DNA of 64,000 nt from Siccibacter turicensis LMG 23730 (GCF_000463155.2 NZ_AWFZ01000030.1:197596-261595), one strand, 5' to 3'; numbered from the stretch's first letter, positions 7,047-17,349 are shown. Numbers and translations: made by a program. The notes: generated by a model not told the origin, from the sequence alone.

Positions 7047-9716
7047 ATGAGTCAATCTGACACAATGATCCCCAACAAGTTTTCACTGATGCCGGGTAGC
7101 ATTACCCGTTTCTTTCTTTTGTTGATCATCGTTCTGCTGGTGACTATGGGGGTGATGGTACAGAGTGCCGTTAACGCCTGGCTAAAAGACAAGAGCTACC
7201 AGGTGGTGGATATCAGCAATGCGCTGCACAAGCGCGTTGATACCTGGCGCTACGCCACCTGGCAGATTTATGACAACATTGCGGCCACCACCAGCGGCGG
7301 CGCGGCGGGCGGCTTGCAGGAGACGCGCCTTAAGCAGGACGTCTACTATCTGGAAAAACCGCGCCGCAAAACCGAAGCGCTCATTTTTGGCTCCCATGAC
7401 AGCGCCACGCTGGAGATGACCCAGCGGATCTCCAGCTACCTCGATACCCTGTGGGGTGCGGAAAGCGTGCCCTGGTCGATGTACTATCTGAACGGCCAGG
7501 ATAACAGCATGATTCTGGTCTCTACCCTGCCGCTTAAAGATCTGGCGTCCGGCTTCAAGGAGTCGACGGTGAGCAACATCGTTGATTCACGCCGCGCCGA
7601 GATGCTCCAGCAGGCCAACGCCCTGGATGAACGTGAAAGCTTCTCGCCGCTGCGCAGTCTGGCCTGGCAGAACGGCCACTACTTCACGCTGCGCACCACC
7701 TTTAACCAGCCCGGCCATCTGGCTACCGTGGTGGCCTTCGATCTGCCGATCAACGACCTTATTCCGCCGGGCATGACCCTCGACAGCTTCCGTCTCGACC
7801 AGAGCGATACCCAGCCCGTTGGCGCGAGCGCGGAAAAGAGCGACCCGGACAGCGTGCGGATTCATTTCAACAGTTCGCGCATTGAGATCAGCTCCCAGGT
7901 CGACAGCACTGGCCTGCGCCTGGTGTGGGAAGTCCCGTTCGGCACGCTGCTGATGGATACCCTGCAAAACGTGCTGCTGCCGCTGCTGCTCAATATTGGC
8001 CTGCTGGCGCTGGCGATCTTTGGCTACACCACCTTCCGTCACCAGCCGGTGCGTCAGGCTGAGCTGCCGTCAACGATGGCGAACAATAACGAATTGCATC
8101 TGCTTCGCGCGCTCAACGAAGAGATTGTTGCCCTGCTGCCTATCGGGCTGCTGGTGCACGATCAGGAAGCCAACCGGACCATTATCAGCAACAAAATTGC
8201 CGATCACCTGCTGCCGCACCTTAACCTGCAGAACATTACCAGCATGGCGGATCAGCACCAGGGCGTGATTCAGGCGACGATCAACAACGAGCTGTATGAG
8301 ATCCGTCAGTTCCGCAGCCAGATCCTGCCGCGCACCCAGATATTTATCATTCGCGATCAGGATCGCGAGATTCTGGTGAATAAGAAGCTCAAGCAGGCTC
8401 AGCGGCTCTACGAGAAGAACCAGCAGGGCCGCGCGGCCTTTATGCACCACATCGGCGACGCCCTGAAGCTGCCGGTGAAACAGCTCGCTGACGGCCTGAG
8501 CGCGCTCAATACTCCCCAGACCCAGGTGATGGCCCAGCAGGCTGACACGGTGGTACGCCTGGTGGATGAAATTCAGCTGTTGAACATGCTGGAAGATGAG
8601 AGCTGGAAAACCAGCCCGTCGAGCTTTGCGATTCAGGATCTGATCGATGAAGTGGTGCCGGAAGTGCTGCCGGTGATTAAGCGTAAAGGGCTGCAGCTCT
8701 TTATTAATAACCATCTGTCGCGCAACGAAGAGCGCCACGGCGATCGCGAGGCGCTGCGCAAAATCCTGCTGATGCTGATTCAGTACTCGGTCACCACTAC
8801 GCACATCGGTAAAATTACCCTTGAGATCAGCGCCGACGAGTCCGCCAGCGACCGCCTCACCTTCCGCATTCTCGATACCGGCGACGGTATCAATAACAAC
8901 GAGATCGATAATTTGCACTTCCCGTTCCTCAACGACACCAGCGAAGATCGCTACGGTCATGCGAACGGGTTGACCTTCTATCTCTGCAACCAGCTGGCGA
9001 GACGTCTTGGTGGGCATCTGAACATCAAATCGCGCCAGGAGCTGGGCACGCGCTATTCACTGCATGTGAAGATGAACGCCGAACCGCAGGATGAAGAGCA
9101 GGAAGAGCGCCTGCTGGATGATGTTGTCGCGATGGTTGACGTTACGTCGAATGAGGTACGCAATATCGTTATCCGCCAGCTTGAGCACTGGGGGGCCAGC
9201 TGCGTTACCCCTGATGAACGGTTATCAAGTCAAGCCTATGACATCTTTTTAACGGATAATCCGTCTAATCTTACTGCCTCAGGGTTGCTTTTAAGCGATG
9301 ATGAGAACGGTGTACGTCGTATTGGCCCGGGCCAGCTACGGGTAAACTTCAATATCAGTAATGCCATGCAGGAAGCAGTGTTGCAGCTCATCGAAGAGCA
9401 GCTTGCCCAGGAAGCGCTTCCGGAATCCCCGCTCGGGGGTGACGAGAACGCCCAGCTCCACGCCAGCGGCTATTACGCGCTGTTTGTGGACACAGTACCG
9501 GACGATGTCAAGAGGCTGTATACTGAATCAGCAACGAGTGACTTTGCTGCGCTGGCACAGACGGCGCACCGCCTGAAAGGGGTGTTCGCCATGCTGAATC
9601 TGGTACCCGGCAAGCAGTTATGTGAAACACTGGAGCATCACATTCGTGAGAACGATGCTCCATCGACAGAAAAATACATCAGCGACATTGACGCTTACGT
9701 CAAAAGCTTGCTGTAG
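7047..9716 (+). CDS. rcsD: Rcs phosphotransfer protein RcsD
   Basis: 889 residues (E. coli 890). Inner-membrane intermediate of the Rcs envelope-stress phosphorelay: it receives phosphate from RcsC and passes it to RcsB. It has a TM helix at ~20-40, a periplasmic domain to ~300, a second TM (~303-325), a degenerate kinase-like core lacking the phospho-accepting His, the RcsD-ABL domain that docks RcsB, and a C-terminal HPt domain whose phosphorylated His is His841 in 'AQTAHRLKGVFAM'. rcsB follows after 16 bases on the same strand. The start MSQSDT matches E. coli. Confidence 0.97.
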   Translation: MSQSDTMIPNKFSLMPGSITRFFLLLIIVLLVTMGVMVQSAVNAWLKDKSYQVVDISNALHKRVDTWRYATWQIYDNIAATTSGGAAGGLQETRLKQDVYYLEKPRRKTEALIFGSHDSATLEMTQRISSYLDTLWGAESVPWSMYYLNGQDNSMILVSTLPLKDLASGFKESTVSNIVDSRRAEMLQQANALDERESFSPLRSLAWQNGHYFTLRTTFNQPGHLATVVAFDLPINDLIPPGMTLDSFRLDQSDTQPVGASAEKSDPDSVRIHFNSSRIEISSQVDSTGLRLVWEVPFGTLLMDTLQNVLLPLLLNIGLLALAIFGYTTFRHQPVRQAELPSTMANNNELHLLRALNEEIVALLPIGLLVHDQEANRTIISNKIADHLLPHLNLQNITSMADQHQGVIQATINNELYEIRQFRSQILPRTQIFIIRDQDREILVNKKLKQAQRLYEKNQQGRAAFMHHIGDALKLPVKQLADGLSALNTPQTQVMAQQADTVVRLVDEIQLLNMLEDESWKTSPSSFAIQDLIDEVVPEVLPVIKRKGLQLFINNHLSRNEERHGDREALRKILLMLIQYSVTTTHIGKITLEISADESASDRLTFRILDTGDGINNNEIDNLHFPFLNDTSEDRYGHANGLTFYLCNQLARRLGGHLNIKSRQELGTRYSLHVKMNAEPQDEEQEERLLDDVVAMVDVTSNEVRNIVIRQLEHWGASCVTPDERLSSQAYDIFLTDNPSNLTASGLLLSDDENGVRRIGPGQLRVNFNISNAMQEAVLQLIEEQLAQEALPESPLGGDENAQLHASGYYALFVDTVPDDVKRLYTESATSDFAALAQTAHRLKGVFAMLNLVPGKQLCETLEHHIRENDAPSTEKYISDIDAYVKSLL

Positions 9717-9732
9717 CAAGGTAGCCTAATAC

Positions 9733-10383
9733 ATGAACAATATGAACGTAATTATTGCCGACGACCATCCGATTGTTCTGTTCGGCATTCGCAAATCACT
9801 TGAGCAGATCGAGTGGGTGAATGTTGTCGGTGAGTTTGAAGATTCCACAGCGTTGATCAATAACCTCCCAAAACTTGATGCACATGTTCTGATTACCGAC
9901 CTCTCCATGCCTGGCGACAAGTACGGCGACGGTATCACCCTGATTAAGTACATCAAGCGTCACTTCCCGGCTATCTCGATCATTGTTCTGACGATGAACA
10001 ACAACCCGGCGATTCTGAGCGCCGTGCTGGATCTGGATATCGAAGGTATCGTGCTGAAACAGGGCGCACCAACCGACCTGCCGAAAGCGCTGGCGGCCCT
10101 GCAGAAAGGGAAGAAGTTTACCCCGGAAAGCGTATCGCGCCTGCTGGAGAAAATCAGCGCCGGTGGTTATGGCGACAAGCGCCTTTCGCCGAAAGAGAGC
10201 GAAGTGCTGCGCCTGTTTGCCGAAGGTTTCCTGGTTACCGAAATCGCCAAGAAGCTTAACCGCAGCATCAAGACCATCAGCAGCCAGAAGAAATCAGCGA
10301 TGATGAAACTGGGCGTGGATAACGATATCGCCCTGCTGAACTACCTCTCCTCCGTAAGCCTGACGCCTGCGGATAAAGAGTAA
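9733..10383 (+). CDS. rcsB: Response regulator RcsB
   Basis: 216 residues, the same length as E. coli and almost identical. The receiver domain has acidic residues Asp10-Asp11, phosphorylation site Asp56 ('LITDLSMPG') and Lys109 in 'VLKQGAP'. The LuxR/FixJ helix-turn-helix occupies ~150-210 ('LSPKESEVLRLFAEG', 'KTISSQKKSAM'). RcsB acts as a homodimer, or with RcsA, BglJ, GadE or MatA, to control capsule, flagella, rprA, osmB and, in E. coli, lrhA (also in this window). In E. coli a second promoter inside rcsD also drives it. Confidence 0.98.
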   Translation: MNNMNVIIADDHPIVLFGIRKSLEQIEWVNVVGEFEDSTALINNLPKLDAHVLITDLSMPGDKYGDGITLIKYIKRHFPAISIIVLTMNNNPAILSAVLDLDIEGIVLKQGAPTDLPKALAALQKGKKFTPESVSRLLEKISAGGYGDKRLSPKESEVLRLFAEGFLVTEIAKKLNRSIKTISSQKKSAMMKLGVDNDIALLNYLSSVSLTPADKE

Positions 10384-10390
10384 TGACTCA

Positions 10391-10428
10391 CACCCCGCCA
10401 GGCATCCTTGCCGGCGGGGTTTTCTTTT
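10391..10428 (+). terminator. rcsB/rcsC terminator
   Basis: CCCCGCC..GGCGGGG stem with GGCATCCTTGCC folded in the middle, then TTTTCTTTT. It lies between the convergent rcsB and rcsC stop codons, eight bases past rcsB. The T-run is on the plus strand, so it serves rcsB chiefly. Confidence 0.85.
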
Positions 10429-10431
10429 CTG

Positions 10432-13281
10432 CTAGACCCGCGTTTTACGCACCCGCTCTGCATACACCGCCAGCGTCTGTCCCAGTACATCCAGCGTGAC
10501 CGGCTTCGACAGACAGCTATCCATTCCCGACTCAATACAGCGCTGCTTCTCTTCCGCAAGGGCGTTCGCCGTCACCCCTACCACCGGCAGGGTCAGACCG
10601 AGCTGACGAATGCGCTGCGTCAGGCGATAGCCATCCATGTTCGGCATGTTCACGTCGCTCAGGACGATATCGATATGGTTCTTGCTCAGCACATTGAGCG
10701 CATCTACCCCGTCATTCGCGGTTTTGCAGTGGTAGCCCAATGACCCAAGCTGGTCGGCAAGCAGACGGCGGTTGATCGGATGGTCATCCACCACCAGGAT
10801 CATCATGTCGTCATTCTGCGCGCCGGACGAGGCGTCTGAGGAGAGCGATGGCGTGCTGCCCGGCACATCCACATCAATGCGGTAGATGCGTCCCAGCAGG
10901 GTAATCAGCTCGTGCGGCGACGCCACGCTGTGCAGCCAAAGATTGTCTCCGCGCTCCACCGGCAGGCCGATGTGGCGACGCGAGAACAGGATCGCGGCTT
11001 TACCGCTCCAGGAGGTGAAGGCCTCGTCATCGGTGATCAGCACATCATCCTGATCCGGCACTTCGCCGTTGTAGCGCTGGGTGCGGATCCCGCTGCGCTC
11101 CAGCATGTTTTCCACAAAGCGCTGCAGCGAGGCGTTACGCACCGCCAGCCAGCAGCGTTTGTTCGCCAGACCGTCAACGTAAGGTTTGCTGCTTTCGCTC
11201 GCGCTGTAGAGCGGAATGCGGATGGTGAACTGGCTTCCCATACCCGGTTCGGTATCCACCGCGATGTCGCCGTCCATCATGCTGATCAGCTTCTCGCAGA
11301 TCGCCAGCCCCAGTCCGGTACCCTGGAAGTTGCGCTGCACGCCGGTGCCCACCTGGAAGAACGGATCGAACAGCCGTACCACCTCTTTCGCCGGGATCCC
11401 TACCCCGGTGTCGCGCACCCGGAAGGAGAGATAATCCCCTTCGGTGGAGACATCAAGAATAATGCAGCCGCTGTCGGTGAACTTGATCGCGTTGCTCAGC
11501 AGGTTGGAGATCACCTGCTGGAGTCGCATCGGGTCGCCCTGCAGCGTCAGCGGGACGTCAGGCGAGATAAAGCAGTACAGGCCCAGCTGCTTGCGCACCA
11601 CCAGCGGATGATAGTTGGCGGTGATGTGGCTCATCACTTCGCGCGGGGAAAACTCGCGCGGCTCAATCTTCAGCTGCTCGGACTCGATTTTTGAGAAGTC
11701 GAGGATGTCGCTGATGATTTTCAGCAGCAGGCTTGAGGAGTTGTTCATCGCCGTCACCAGGCGGTCCACCCCTTTCGGCAGCGCTTTGGTCTGCAGCAGG
11801 TCAAGGTTACCGATAATGCCGTAGAGCGGCGTGCGCAGCTCGTGGCTGACGGTGGCAAGGAACATGGATTTCGACTGACTCGCCTGCTCCGCCGCCTGGG
11901 CCATATCCTGCAACGACTCTTCCATCTTCACGCGCGCCGACACGTCCACCAGCACGCAGATCGCCACGTTTTCGTTGCGGTAGCGCGAGTGCACAAAGCT
12001 GATTTGCAGGTTGGTCTGGTTGCTGGTCAGCACGTCAACGAAGTTCACCTGCTGGCCGCAGATAATCTGCGTCAGCCGCTGGCGATCCTCATGGGTCAGC
12101 ATGTTGAGGTAGTTATGCGCCAGTTCGTTACTGAGGATGTTGGTCCCGTCCTGGGTTCGCAGGATGCAGATTCCGACCGGGGCCGAGGCGACGATTTTAC
12201 GGTTGAACTGCTCATGCTCTTCCAGACGCTGGGCGTCGTTTTCCGCCGGAATAAAGATCCGCCGCTCGTACATCCGCGCCAGGGTAAACAGCACCACGCC
12301 GACCAGCACGTTGAGCAGCACCGCATTGAGGATCAGCATGCGGATGCGCTCCAGCACCAGATCCACCGGTACCGAATAGACCACGCTGAGCGATGACGGC
12401 GGCAGGCCGCGCTTCAGCACCAGGTCGCGGAACCCGGAGGTGTAGCCAAACCAGGCGCGATCCTGGGTCCAGCGCGGGTCGGGTTCAATGCGCGACTCCG
12501 GGCCGGTCAGGGAGATCAGCGGATGGTTATTTTCATCCACGATGGTCACGCCCATCGGCAGGCTGCCCGGGGTGAAGAAGTTTTCCATGCGGATGGTCTG
12601 CTCGATACCGAGCAGCGCCTGCAGGCGATTGGCTAGATACACCGGGGTCAGCGTATAGAAGTAGCCCACGCCGGGACGCGGCCCCTGGCTTATCCAGAAC
12701 AGGCTATTGCCCTGCTCTTCGCGCGGAGCGTTGCGGTATTTCAGGATGCGCTCGTGCAGCGCTTTCAGGGTCTTATCGTGCTCCACCGGCGCTTCACGCA
12801 GGCCGAAGTCAGCCATGCAGAGATTGTCGCTGCCAATGAGGAACACGCGGTTGAGATCGTAGGCGGCGGAGAAGTTGTCGCGCCAGTAACGCAAGAACCA
12901 GGCCAGGGACTGCAGCGAGTCGCGCCAGGTGTTGCCCAGCATGGAACAGTCAGAGTCGGGGAACAGCGGCTGAAACTCGGGAATGCCCACGCGGCTGTTG
13001 TTGCGCGCCAGTCCGGGCAGTACGCCGTTCTCGGCGGTCAGACGGTTTTCAGCAATATACTTCAGCTCTTTCATCACGTCCGACGTGCGCTGGATGTAAC
13101 GCTGCGCCTGCTCGTAGCTCAGGTTGAACTCCTGACGGATCTCGGACTCTTTTTCATGCAGCGCATTGACGATATAAAACACGGAAAACAGCGCGATCAG
13201 CAGCCAGAGCAAAAGCGCCAGGGCGCGGAACAGATAGCGCGACACTTTAAGCGTGGTGCGAAAGGAGACGAAGTATTTCAA
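10432..13281 (-). CDS. rcsC: Hybrid sensor kinase RcsC
   Basis: 949 residues, the E. coli length. TM1 ~20-41, a periplasmic sensor-like domain to ~310, TM2 ~312-335, then a PAS-like region. The kinase core has the autophosphorylated His in 'TVSHELRTPLYG', with N box 'LLSNAIKF' and G boxes 'DTGVGI' and 'GTGLGLAIC'. An RcsC-specific ABL domain (~700-810) precedes the C-terminal receiver ('MILVVDDHPINRRLL', phospho-Asp in 'IVLSDVNMPNMDG'). It starts the Rcs relay RcsC to RcsD to RcsB, controlled by IgaA and RcsF encoded elsewhere. It is convergent with rcsDB. Confidence 0.97.
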   Translation of the reverse strand: MKYFVSFRTTLKVSRYLFRALALLLWLLIALFSVFYIVNALHEKESEIRQEFNLSYEQAQRYIQRTSDVMKELKYIAENRLTAENGVLPGLARNNSRVGIPEFQPLFPDSDCSMLGNTWRDSLQSLAWFLRYWRDNFSAAYDLNRVFLIGSDNLCMADFGLREAPVEHDKTLKALHERILKYRNAPREEQGNSLFWISQGPRPGVGYFYTLTPVYLANRLQALLGIEQTIRMENFFTPGSLPMGVTIVDENNHPLISLTGPESRIEPDPRWTQDRAWFGYTSGFRDLVLKRGLPPSSLSVVYSVPVDLVLERIRMLILNAVLLNVLVGVVLFTLARMYERRIFIPAENDAQRLEEHEQFNRKIVASAPVGICILRTQDGTNILSNELAHNYLNMLTHEDRQRLTQIICGQQVNFVDVLTSNQTNLQISFVHSRYRNENVAICVLVDVSARVKMEESLQDMAQAAEQASQSKSMFLATVSHELRTPLYGIIGNLDLLQTKALPKGVDRLVTAMNNSSSLLLKIISDILDFSKIESEQLKIEPREFSPREVMSHITANYHPLVVRKQLGLYCFISPDVPLTLQGDPMRLQQVISNLLSNAIKFTDSGCIILDVSTEGDYLSFRVRDTGVGIPAKEVVRLFDPFFQVGTGVQRNFQGTGLGLAICEKLISMMDGDIAVDTEPGMGSQFTIRIPLYSASESSKPYVDGLANKRCWLAVRNASLQRFVENMLERSGIRTQRYNGEVPDQDDVLITDDEAFTSWSGKAAILFSRRHIGLPVERGDNLWLHSVASPHELITLLGRIYRIDVDVPGSTPSLSSDASSGAQNDDMMILVVDDHPINRRLLADQLGSLGYHCKTANDGVDALNVLSKNHIDIVLSDVNMPNMDGYRLTQRIRQLGLTLPVVGVTANALAEEKQRCIESGMDSCLSKPVTLDVLGQTLAVYAERVRKTRV

Positions 13282-13362
13282 AATGACTGAGCCGTCAGCA
13301 GGTTAATAGAATGTGCTTTAAAGTAGCGGTAAACGTCAGCGCTCGCAACGTCGCAGCGGCAA

Positions 13363-13396
13363 TAAAAAAGGGCGCACAAGCCGCCCTCTTTTTTGC
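13363..13396 (-). terminator. gyrA intrinsic terminator
   Basis: A-run, AGGGCG, loop, CGCCCT, T-run; usable in both directions, but gyrA, whose stop is ~46 bases away on the minus strand, is the gene that needs it. It separates gyrA from rcsC, which is transcribed the same way. Confidence 0.8.
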
Positions 13397-13441
13397 CCTG
13401 CTTGCGGCTGCCCGATCCGGGGATCGAACAGCCCGCTGGCA

Positions 13442-16078
13442 TTACTCTTCAGCGTCGTCCGCTGCGTCGTCATCGCTGTCCACTTCCGGGGCGATCTCGT
13501 CATCCCCTTCCGCGACAGTGCCGTCGATAGAGTCAAGCTCTTCATCATCAACCGGCTCTGCGACACGCTGCAGACCCACTACGTTTTCATCGTCCGCGGT
13601 ACGGATGAGGATAACGCCCTGGGTGTTACGGCCCACAATGCTGATCTCTGATACGCGGGTGCGCACCAGGGTACCGGCATCGGTGATCATCATGATCTGA
13701 TCGGCATCGTCGACCTGCACGGCGCCAACCACCGGACCGTTACGATCGGTCACCTTGATCGAGATAACCCCTTTAGTGGCACGGGACTTGGTCGGGTACT
13801 CTTCCGCTGCGGTACGTTTACCGTAACCGTTTTGCGTTACGGTGAGGATGGCTCCCTCGCCGCGCGGCACAATCAGCGATACCACGCTGTCGCCGTCCAT
13901 CAGACGAATACCGCGCACGCCGGTCGCGGTACGACCCATGGCGCGCACCGCGCCGTCTTTGAAGCGCACCACTTTACCCTGCGCCGAGAACAGCATGACT
14001 TCGTCATCGCTGGTGGTCAGGTTAACGCCGATCAGCTCATCGCCCTCGTTGAGGTTAACCGCGATAATCCCCGCGGTACGCGGACGGCTGAACTCTTTGA
14101 GCGCGGTTTTCTTCACGGTACCGCTGGCGGTAGCCATAAAGACGTTAACGCCCTCTTCGTACTCGCGCACCGGCAGGATAGCGGTAATACGCTCGTTGGC
14201 TTCCAGCGGCAGCAGGTTAACGATAGGACGACCACGGGCGCCGCGGCTCGCTTCCGGCAGCTGATAGACCTTCATCCAGTAGAGACGACCCCGGCTGGAG
14301 AAGCACAGGATGGTGTCGTGGGTGTTGGCCACCAGCAGGCGGTCGATAAAGTCTTCTTCTTTAATGCGGGCGGCAGATTTCCCTTTCCCACCGCGGCGCT
14401 GCGCTTCGTAATCCGTCAGCGGCTGATACTTCACGTAGCCCTGATGCGACAGCGTTACCACAACGTCTTCCTGGTTGATCAGGTCTTCGATGTTGATATC
14501 CGCGGTGTTGGCGGTGATTTCGGTACGGCGCTCATCGCCGAACTGATCGCGTACCAGCTCCAGCTCTTCGCGGATCACTTCCATCAGACGCTCGGCGCTG
14601 CCGAGGATGTGCAGCAGCTCTGCGATCTGCGACAGCAGCTCTTTGTACTCGTCGAGCAGTTTTTCATGCTCAAGACCGGTCAGCTTCTGCAGACGCAGGT
14701 CGAGGATCGCCTGTGCCTGCTGTTCGGTCAGGTAGTATTTACCGTCACGCACGCCGAATTCCGGCTCCAGCCACTCCGGACGCGCCGCGTCGTCACCGGC
14801 ACCGGCCAGCATTGCCGCCACGTTGCCGAGATCCCACGCCTGCGCCACTAGGCCCGCTTTCGCTTCGGCCGGGGTTGGCGCGCGACGAATCAGCTCGATA
14901 ATCGGGTCGATGTTCGCCAGCGCAACCGCCAGCGCTTCAAGGATGTGCGCGCGATCGCGTGCTTTACGCAATTCGAAAATGGTACGGCGCGTCACCACTT
15001 CGCGGCGGTGGCGCACGAACGCAGAAAGAATGTCTTTCAGGTTCATGATTTTCGGCTGGCCGTGGTGCAGCGCGACCATGTTGATGCCGAAAGAAACCTG
15101 CAGCTGCGTCTGGGAGTAGAGGTTGTTCAGAACCACTTCGCCCACCGCATCGCGTTTGATTTCAATCACGATGCGCATCCCGTCTTTATCAGACTCGTCG
15201 CGCAGCGCGCTGATGCCTTCCACACGCTTATCTTTCACCAGCTCGGCGATTTTCTCGATAAGACGCGCTTTGTTCACCTGATACGGGATTTCGTGAACGA
15301 TGATCGTTTCACGGCCGGTTTTGGCGTCGGCTTCCACTTCCGCGCGGGCGCGAATGTAGATTTTGCCGCGACCGGTGCGGTACGCCTCTTCAATGCCGCG
15401 ACGGCCATTGATGATGGCGGCGGTCGGGAAATCCGGGCCAGGGATGTGCTCCATCAGACCTTCGACGCTGATGTCTTCATCGTCGATGTAGGCCAGGCAG
15501 CCGTTGATCACTTCCGTCATGTTGTGTGGCGGAATGTTGGTCGCCATGCCTACCGCGATGCCCGACGAGCCGTTAACCAGCAGGTTGGGGATTTTGGTCG
15601 GCATTACGTCAGGTATACGCTCGGTGCCGTCGTAGTTATCGACGAAATCCACGGTATCTTTTTCGAGATCGGCCATCAGCTCGTGCGCGATCTTCGACAT
15701 ACGGATTTCTGTATAACGCATCGCCGCGGCGGAGTCGCCGTCTACCGAACCAAAGTTACCCTGGCCATCGACCAGCATGTAGCGTAAGGAGAATGGCTGC
15801 GCCATACGGACGATGGTGTCATAGACAGCGGTATCACCGTGGGGATGGTATTTACCGATTACGTCACCAACGACACGGGCAGATTTTTTATAGGCTTTGT
15901 TCCAGTCATTGCCCAATACGTTCATGGCGTAAAGCACGCGACGGTGTACCGGTTTCAGGCCATCTCGGACATCCGGCAGCGCACGGCCAACAATGACCGA
16001 CATCGCATAATCCAGATAGGAGCTCTTCAGCTCTTCCTCAATGTTGACCGGTGTAATTTCTCTCGCAAGGTCGCTCAT
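13442..16078 (-). CDS. gyrA: DNA gyrase subunit A
   Basis: 878 residues (E. coli 875). Breakage-reunion domain with the catalytic Tyr122 ('[11 protein letters not shown]'), which forms the covalent link to cut DNA; the GyrA-box 'QRRGGKG' (~560) marks the start of the DNA-wrapping beta-pinwheel domain; the tail is acidic ([10 protein letters not shown]). The quinolone-resistance region reads '[13 protein letters not shown]': Thr at 83 and Asp at 87. E. coli has Ser83, but Thr83 is the normal residue in some relatives, so this alone does not mean resistance. It is divergent from ubiG. Confidence 0.98.
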   Translation of the reverse strand: MSDLAREITPVNIEEELKSSYLDYAMSVIVGRALPDVRDGLKPVHRRVLYAMNVLGNDWNKAYKKSARVVGDVIGKYHPHGDTAVYDTIVRMAQPFSLRYMLVDGQGNFGSVDGDSAAAMRYTEIRMSKIAHELMADLEKDTVDFVDNYDGTERIPDVMPTKIPNLLVNGSSGIAVGMATNIPPHNMTEVINGCLAYIDDEDISVEGLMEHIPGPDFPTAAIINGRRGIEEAYRTGRGKIYIRARAEVEADAKTGRETIIVHEIPYQVNKARLIEKIAELVKDKRVEGISALRDESDKDGMRIVIEIKRDAVGEVVLNNLYSQTQLQVSFGINMVALHHGQPKIMNLKDILSAFVRHRREVVTRRTIFELRKARDRAHILEALAVALANIDPIIELIRRAPTPAEAKAGLVAQAWDLGNVAAMLAGAGDDAARPEWLEPEFGVRDGKYYLTEQQAQAILDLRLQKLTGLEHEKLLDEYKELLSQIAELLHILGSAERLMEVIREELELVRDQFGDERRTEITANTADINIEDLINQEDVVVTLSHQGYVKYQPLTDYEAQRRGGKGKSAARIKEEDFIDRLLVANTHDTILCFSSRGRLYWMKVYQLPEASRGARGRPIVNLLPLEANERITAILPVREYEEGVNVFMATASGTVKKTALKEFSRPRTAGIIAVNLNEGDELIGVNLTTSDDEVMLFSAQGKVVRFKDGAVRAMGRTATGVRGIRLMDGDSVVSLIVPRGEGAILTVTQNGYGKRTAAEEYPTKSRATKGVISIKVTDRNGPVVGAVQVDDADQIMMITDAGTLVRTRVSEISIVGRNTQGVILIRTADDENVVGLQRVAEPVDDEELDSIDGTVAEGDDEIAPEVDSDDDAADDAEE

Positions 16079-16313
16079 CTAACCGCTATCCCTCTACTGT
16101 ATCCCGGATTCAAAGGTCGCAAATTATAACACAAGCCTGCTCAGACCGGTAAGCCTTAAACCGTCCTGCGGGCAGGTTGTTTTGCCGCTTCAGGCCGCAC
16201 AATCACGCACTTGCAGAAAACCGGCCCGCCGCGGCTAACCGGGAAACATCCTTTATTCGGACCGGCGGCCTGTTATACTTCTTTTTCTTACCAGACAAGG
16301 AGTAATCGCCCCC
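16079..16313. other. gyrA-ubiG divergent intergenic region
   Basis: 235 bases that must hold the gyrA promoter (supercoiling-sensitive in E. coli) and the ubiG promoter. A strong Shine-Dalgarno (AAGGAG) sits before the ubiG ATG. I could not assign -35/-10 elements with confidence, and no open frame stands out. Confidence 0.45.
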
Positions 16314-17042
16314 ATGAACCCAGAGCAATCCCCGAAGCAGCACAACGTTGACCACAATGAGATCGCGAAGTTTGAAGCGGTAGCCTCGCGCTGGTGGGAT
16401 CTCGACGGGGAGTTCAAGCCGTTGCACCGTATCAACCCGCTGCGCCTCGGGTATATCAGCGAACGCGCCGGCGGCCTGTTTGGTAAAACGGTGCTCGACG
16501 TCGGCTGCGGCGGCGGCATCCTTGCCGAAAGCATGGCCCGGGAAGGCGCGACCGTGACCGGTCTTGATATGGGCGCTGAGCCGTTACAGGTGGCGCGCCT
16601 GCACGCGCTGGAGAGCGGCGTGACGGTGGATTACGTGCAGCGCACCGTGGAAGAGCATGCCGCGCTGAACCCGGCGGGTTACGATGTGGTGACCTGTATG
16701 GAGATGCTGGAGCACGTGCCGGATCCGCAGTCGGTGGTGCGCGCCTGCGCCGCGCTGGTCAAACCCGGCGGGCACGTCTTTTTCTCTACCCTGAACCGCA
16801 ACGCCAAATCCTGGCTGATGGCGGTGGTGGGCGCCGAGTACGTGCTGCGCATGGTGCCGAAGGGCACCCATGATGCGAAGAAGTTCATTAAGCCGTCGGA
16901 GCTGTTGGGCTGGGTGGACGAGACCTCGCTTCAGGAGCGTCACATGACCGGGCTGCACTACAACCCGCTGACCAACACATTCCGCCTCGCACCGGGCGTG
17001 GATGTTAACTATATGTTGCATACACAGGCCAAAAACGACTAA
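16314..17042 (+). CDS. ubiG: UbiG O-methyltransferase of ubiquinone synthesis
   Basis: 242 residues (E. coli 240). SAM-dependent methyltransferase that performs both O-methylations of ubiquinone biosynthesis at the membrane-associated Ubi complex. Class I Rossmann motifs: motif I '[16 protein letters not shown]', post-I 'GLDMG', motif II region '[14 protein letters not shown]', motif III '[13 protein letters not shown]'. In E. coli the autotransporter gene yfaL follows; here it is absent and ubiG is followed by a terminator and the nrdA control region. Confidence 0.97.
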   Translation: MNPEQSPKQHNVDHNEIAKFEAVASRWWDLDGEFKPLHRINPLRLGYISERAGGLFGKTVLDVGCGGGILAESMAREGATVTGLDMGAEPLQVARLHALESGVTVDYVQRTVEEHAALNPAGYDVVTCMEMLEHVPDPQSVVRACAALVKPGGHVFFSTLNRNAKSWLMAVVGAEYVLRMVPKGTHDAKKFIKPSELLGWVDETSLQERHMTGLHYNPLTNTFRLAPGVDVNYMLHTQAKND

Positions 17043-17065
17043 CGCCATAGGTTTTTGCTATAAAG

Positions 17066-17096
17066 ATTGCGCGGCGCTGACCGCGCAATTTTGTTG
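17066..17096 (+). terminator. ubiG intrinsic terminator
   Basis: Stem ATTGCGCGG / CCGCGCAAT with a six-base loop, followed by TTTGTTG, 24 bases past the ubiG stop. Confidence 0.85.
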
Positions 17097-17261
17097 CGTC
17101 GTCGAAGAAATCAGCACTCGATCAAATTTTCATTTTTTTTTGCAACTTATTGACATCCCCTACAAGCCTTACGATACGAGGGCTTAGCAATCTGCCCCCT
17201 CCGCAAGACCTAAAAACAACGCAAAATCAACTCTTGTTATCAAATGATTCCCAACTAGAAT

Positions 17262-17277
17262 ACTCACCATATAGTGA
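17262..17277 (+). promoter_or_regulatory. Probable NrdR box 1
   Basis: ACTCACCATATAGTGA, 11 of 16 matches to the palindrome ACACTATATATAGTGT. It starts 32 bases before box 2, the roughly three-helical-turn spacing usual for NrdR box pairs. Confidence 0.6.
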
Positions 17278-17293
17278 TGAACTTATCTCAAAC

Positions 17294-17309
17294 CCCCTAT
17301 ATGTAGTAT
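17294..17309 (+). promoter_or_regulatory. Probable NrdR box 2
   Basis: CCCCTATATGTAGTAT, 12 of 16 matches to the same palindrome as box 1. It abuts the first DnaA box, so NrdR-dATP/ATP and DnaA could compete for this site (inference). Confidence 0.6.
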
Positions 17310-17318
17310 TTATCCACA
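17310..17318 (+). promoter_or_regulatory. DnaA box, forward
   Basis: TTATCCACA, a perfect match to the high-affinity consensus TTATNCACA. It is paired with a second box in opposite orientation 31 bases downstream. In E. coli DnaA-ATP binding at nrdA ties dNTP production to replication. Confidence 0.8.
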
Positions 17319-17340
17319 GAGTTAGTCACAAAGGGACGGC

Positions 17341-17349
17341 TGTGTATAA
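17341..17349 (-). promoter_or_regulatory. DnaA box, reverse
   Basis: TGTGTATAA, the reverse complement of TTATACACA, also a perfect consensus match. It lies 45 bases before the nrdA ATG. Confidence 0.75.
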
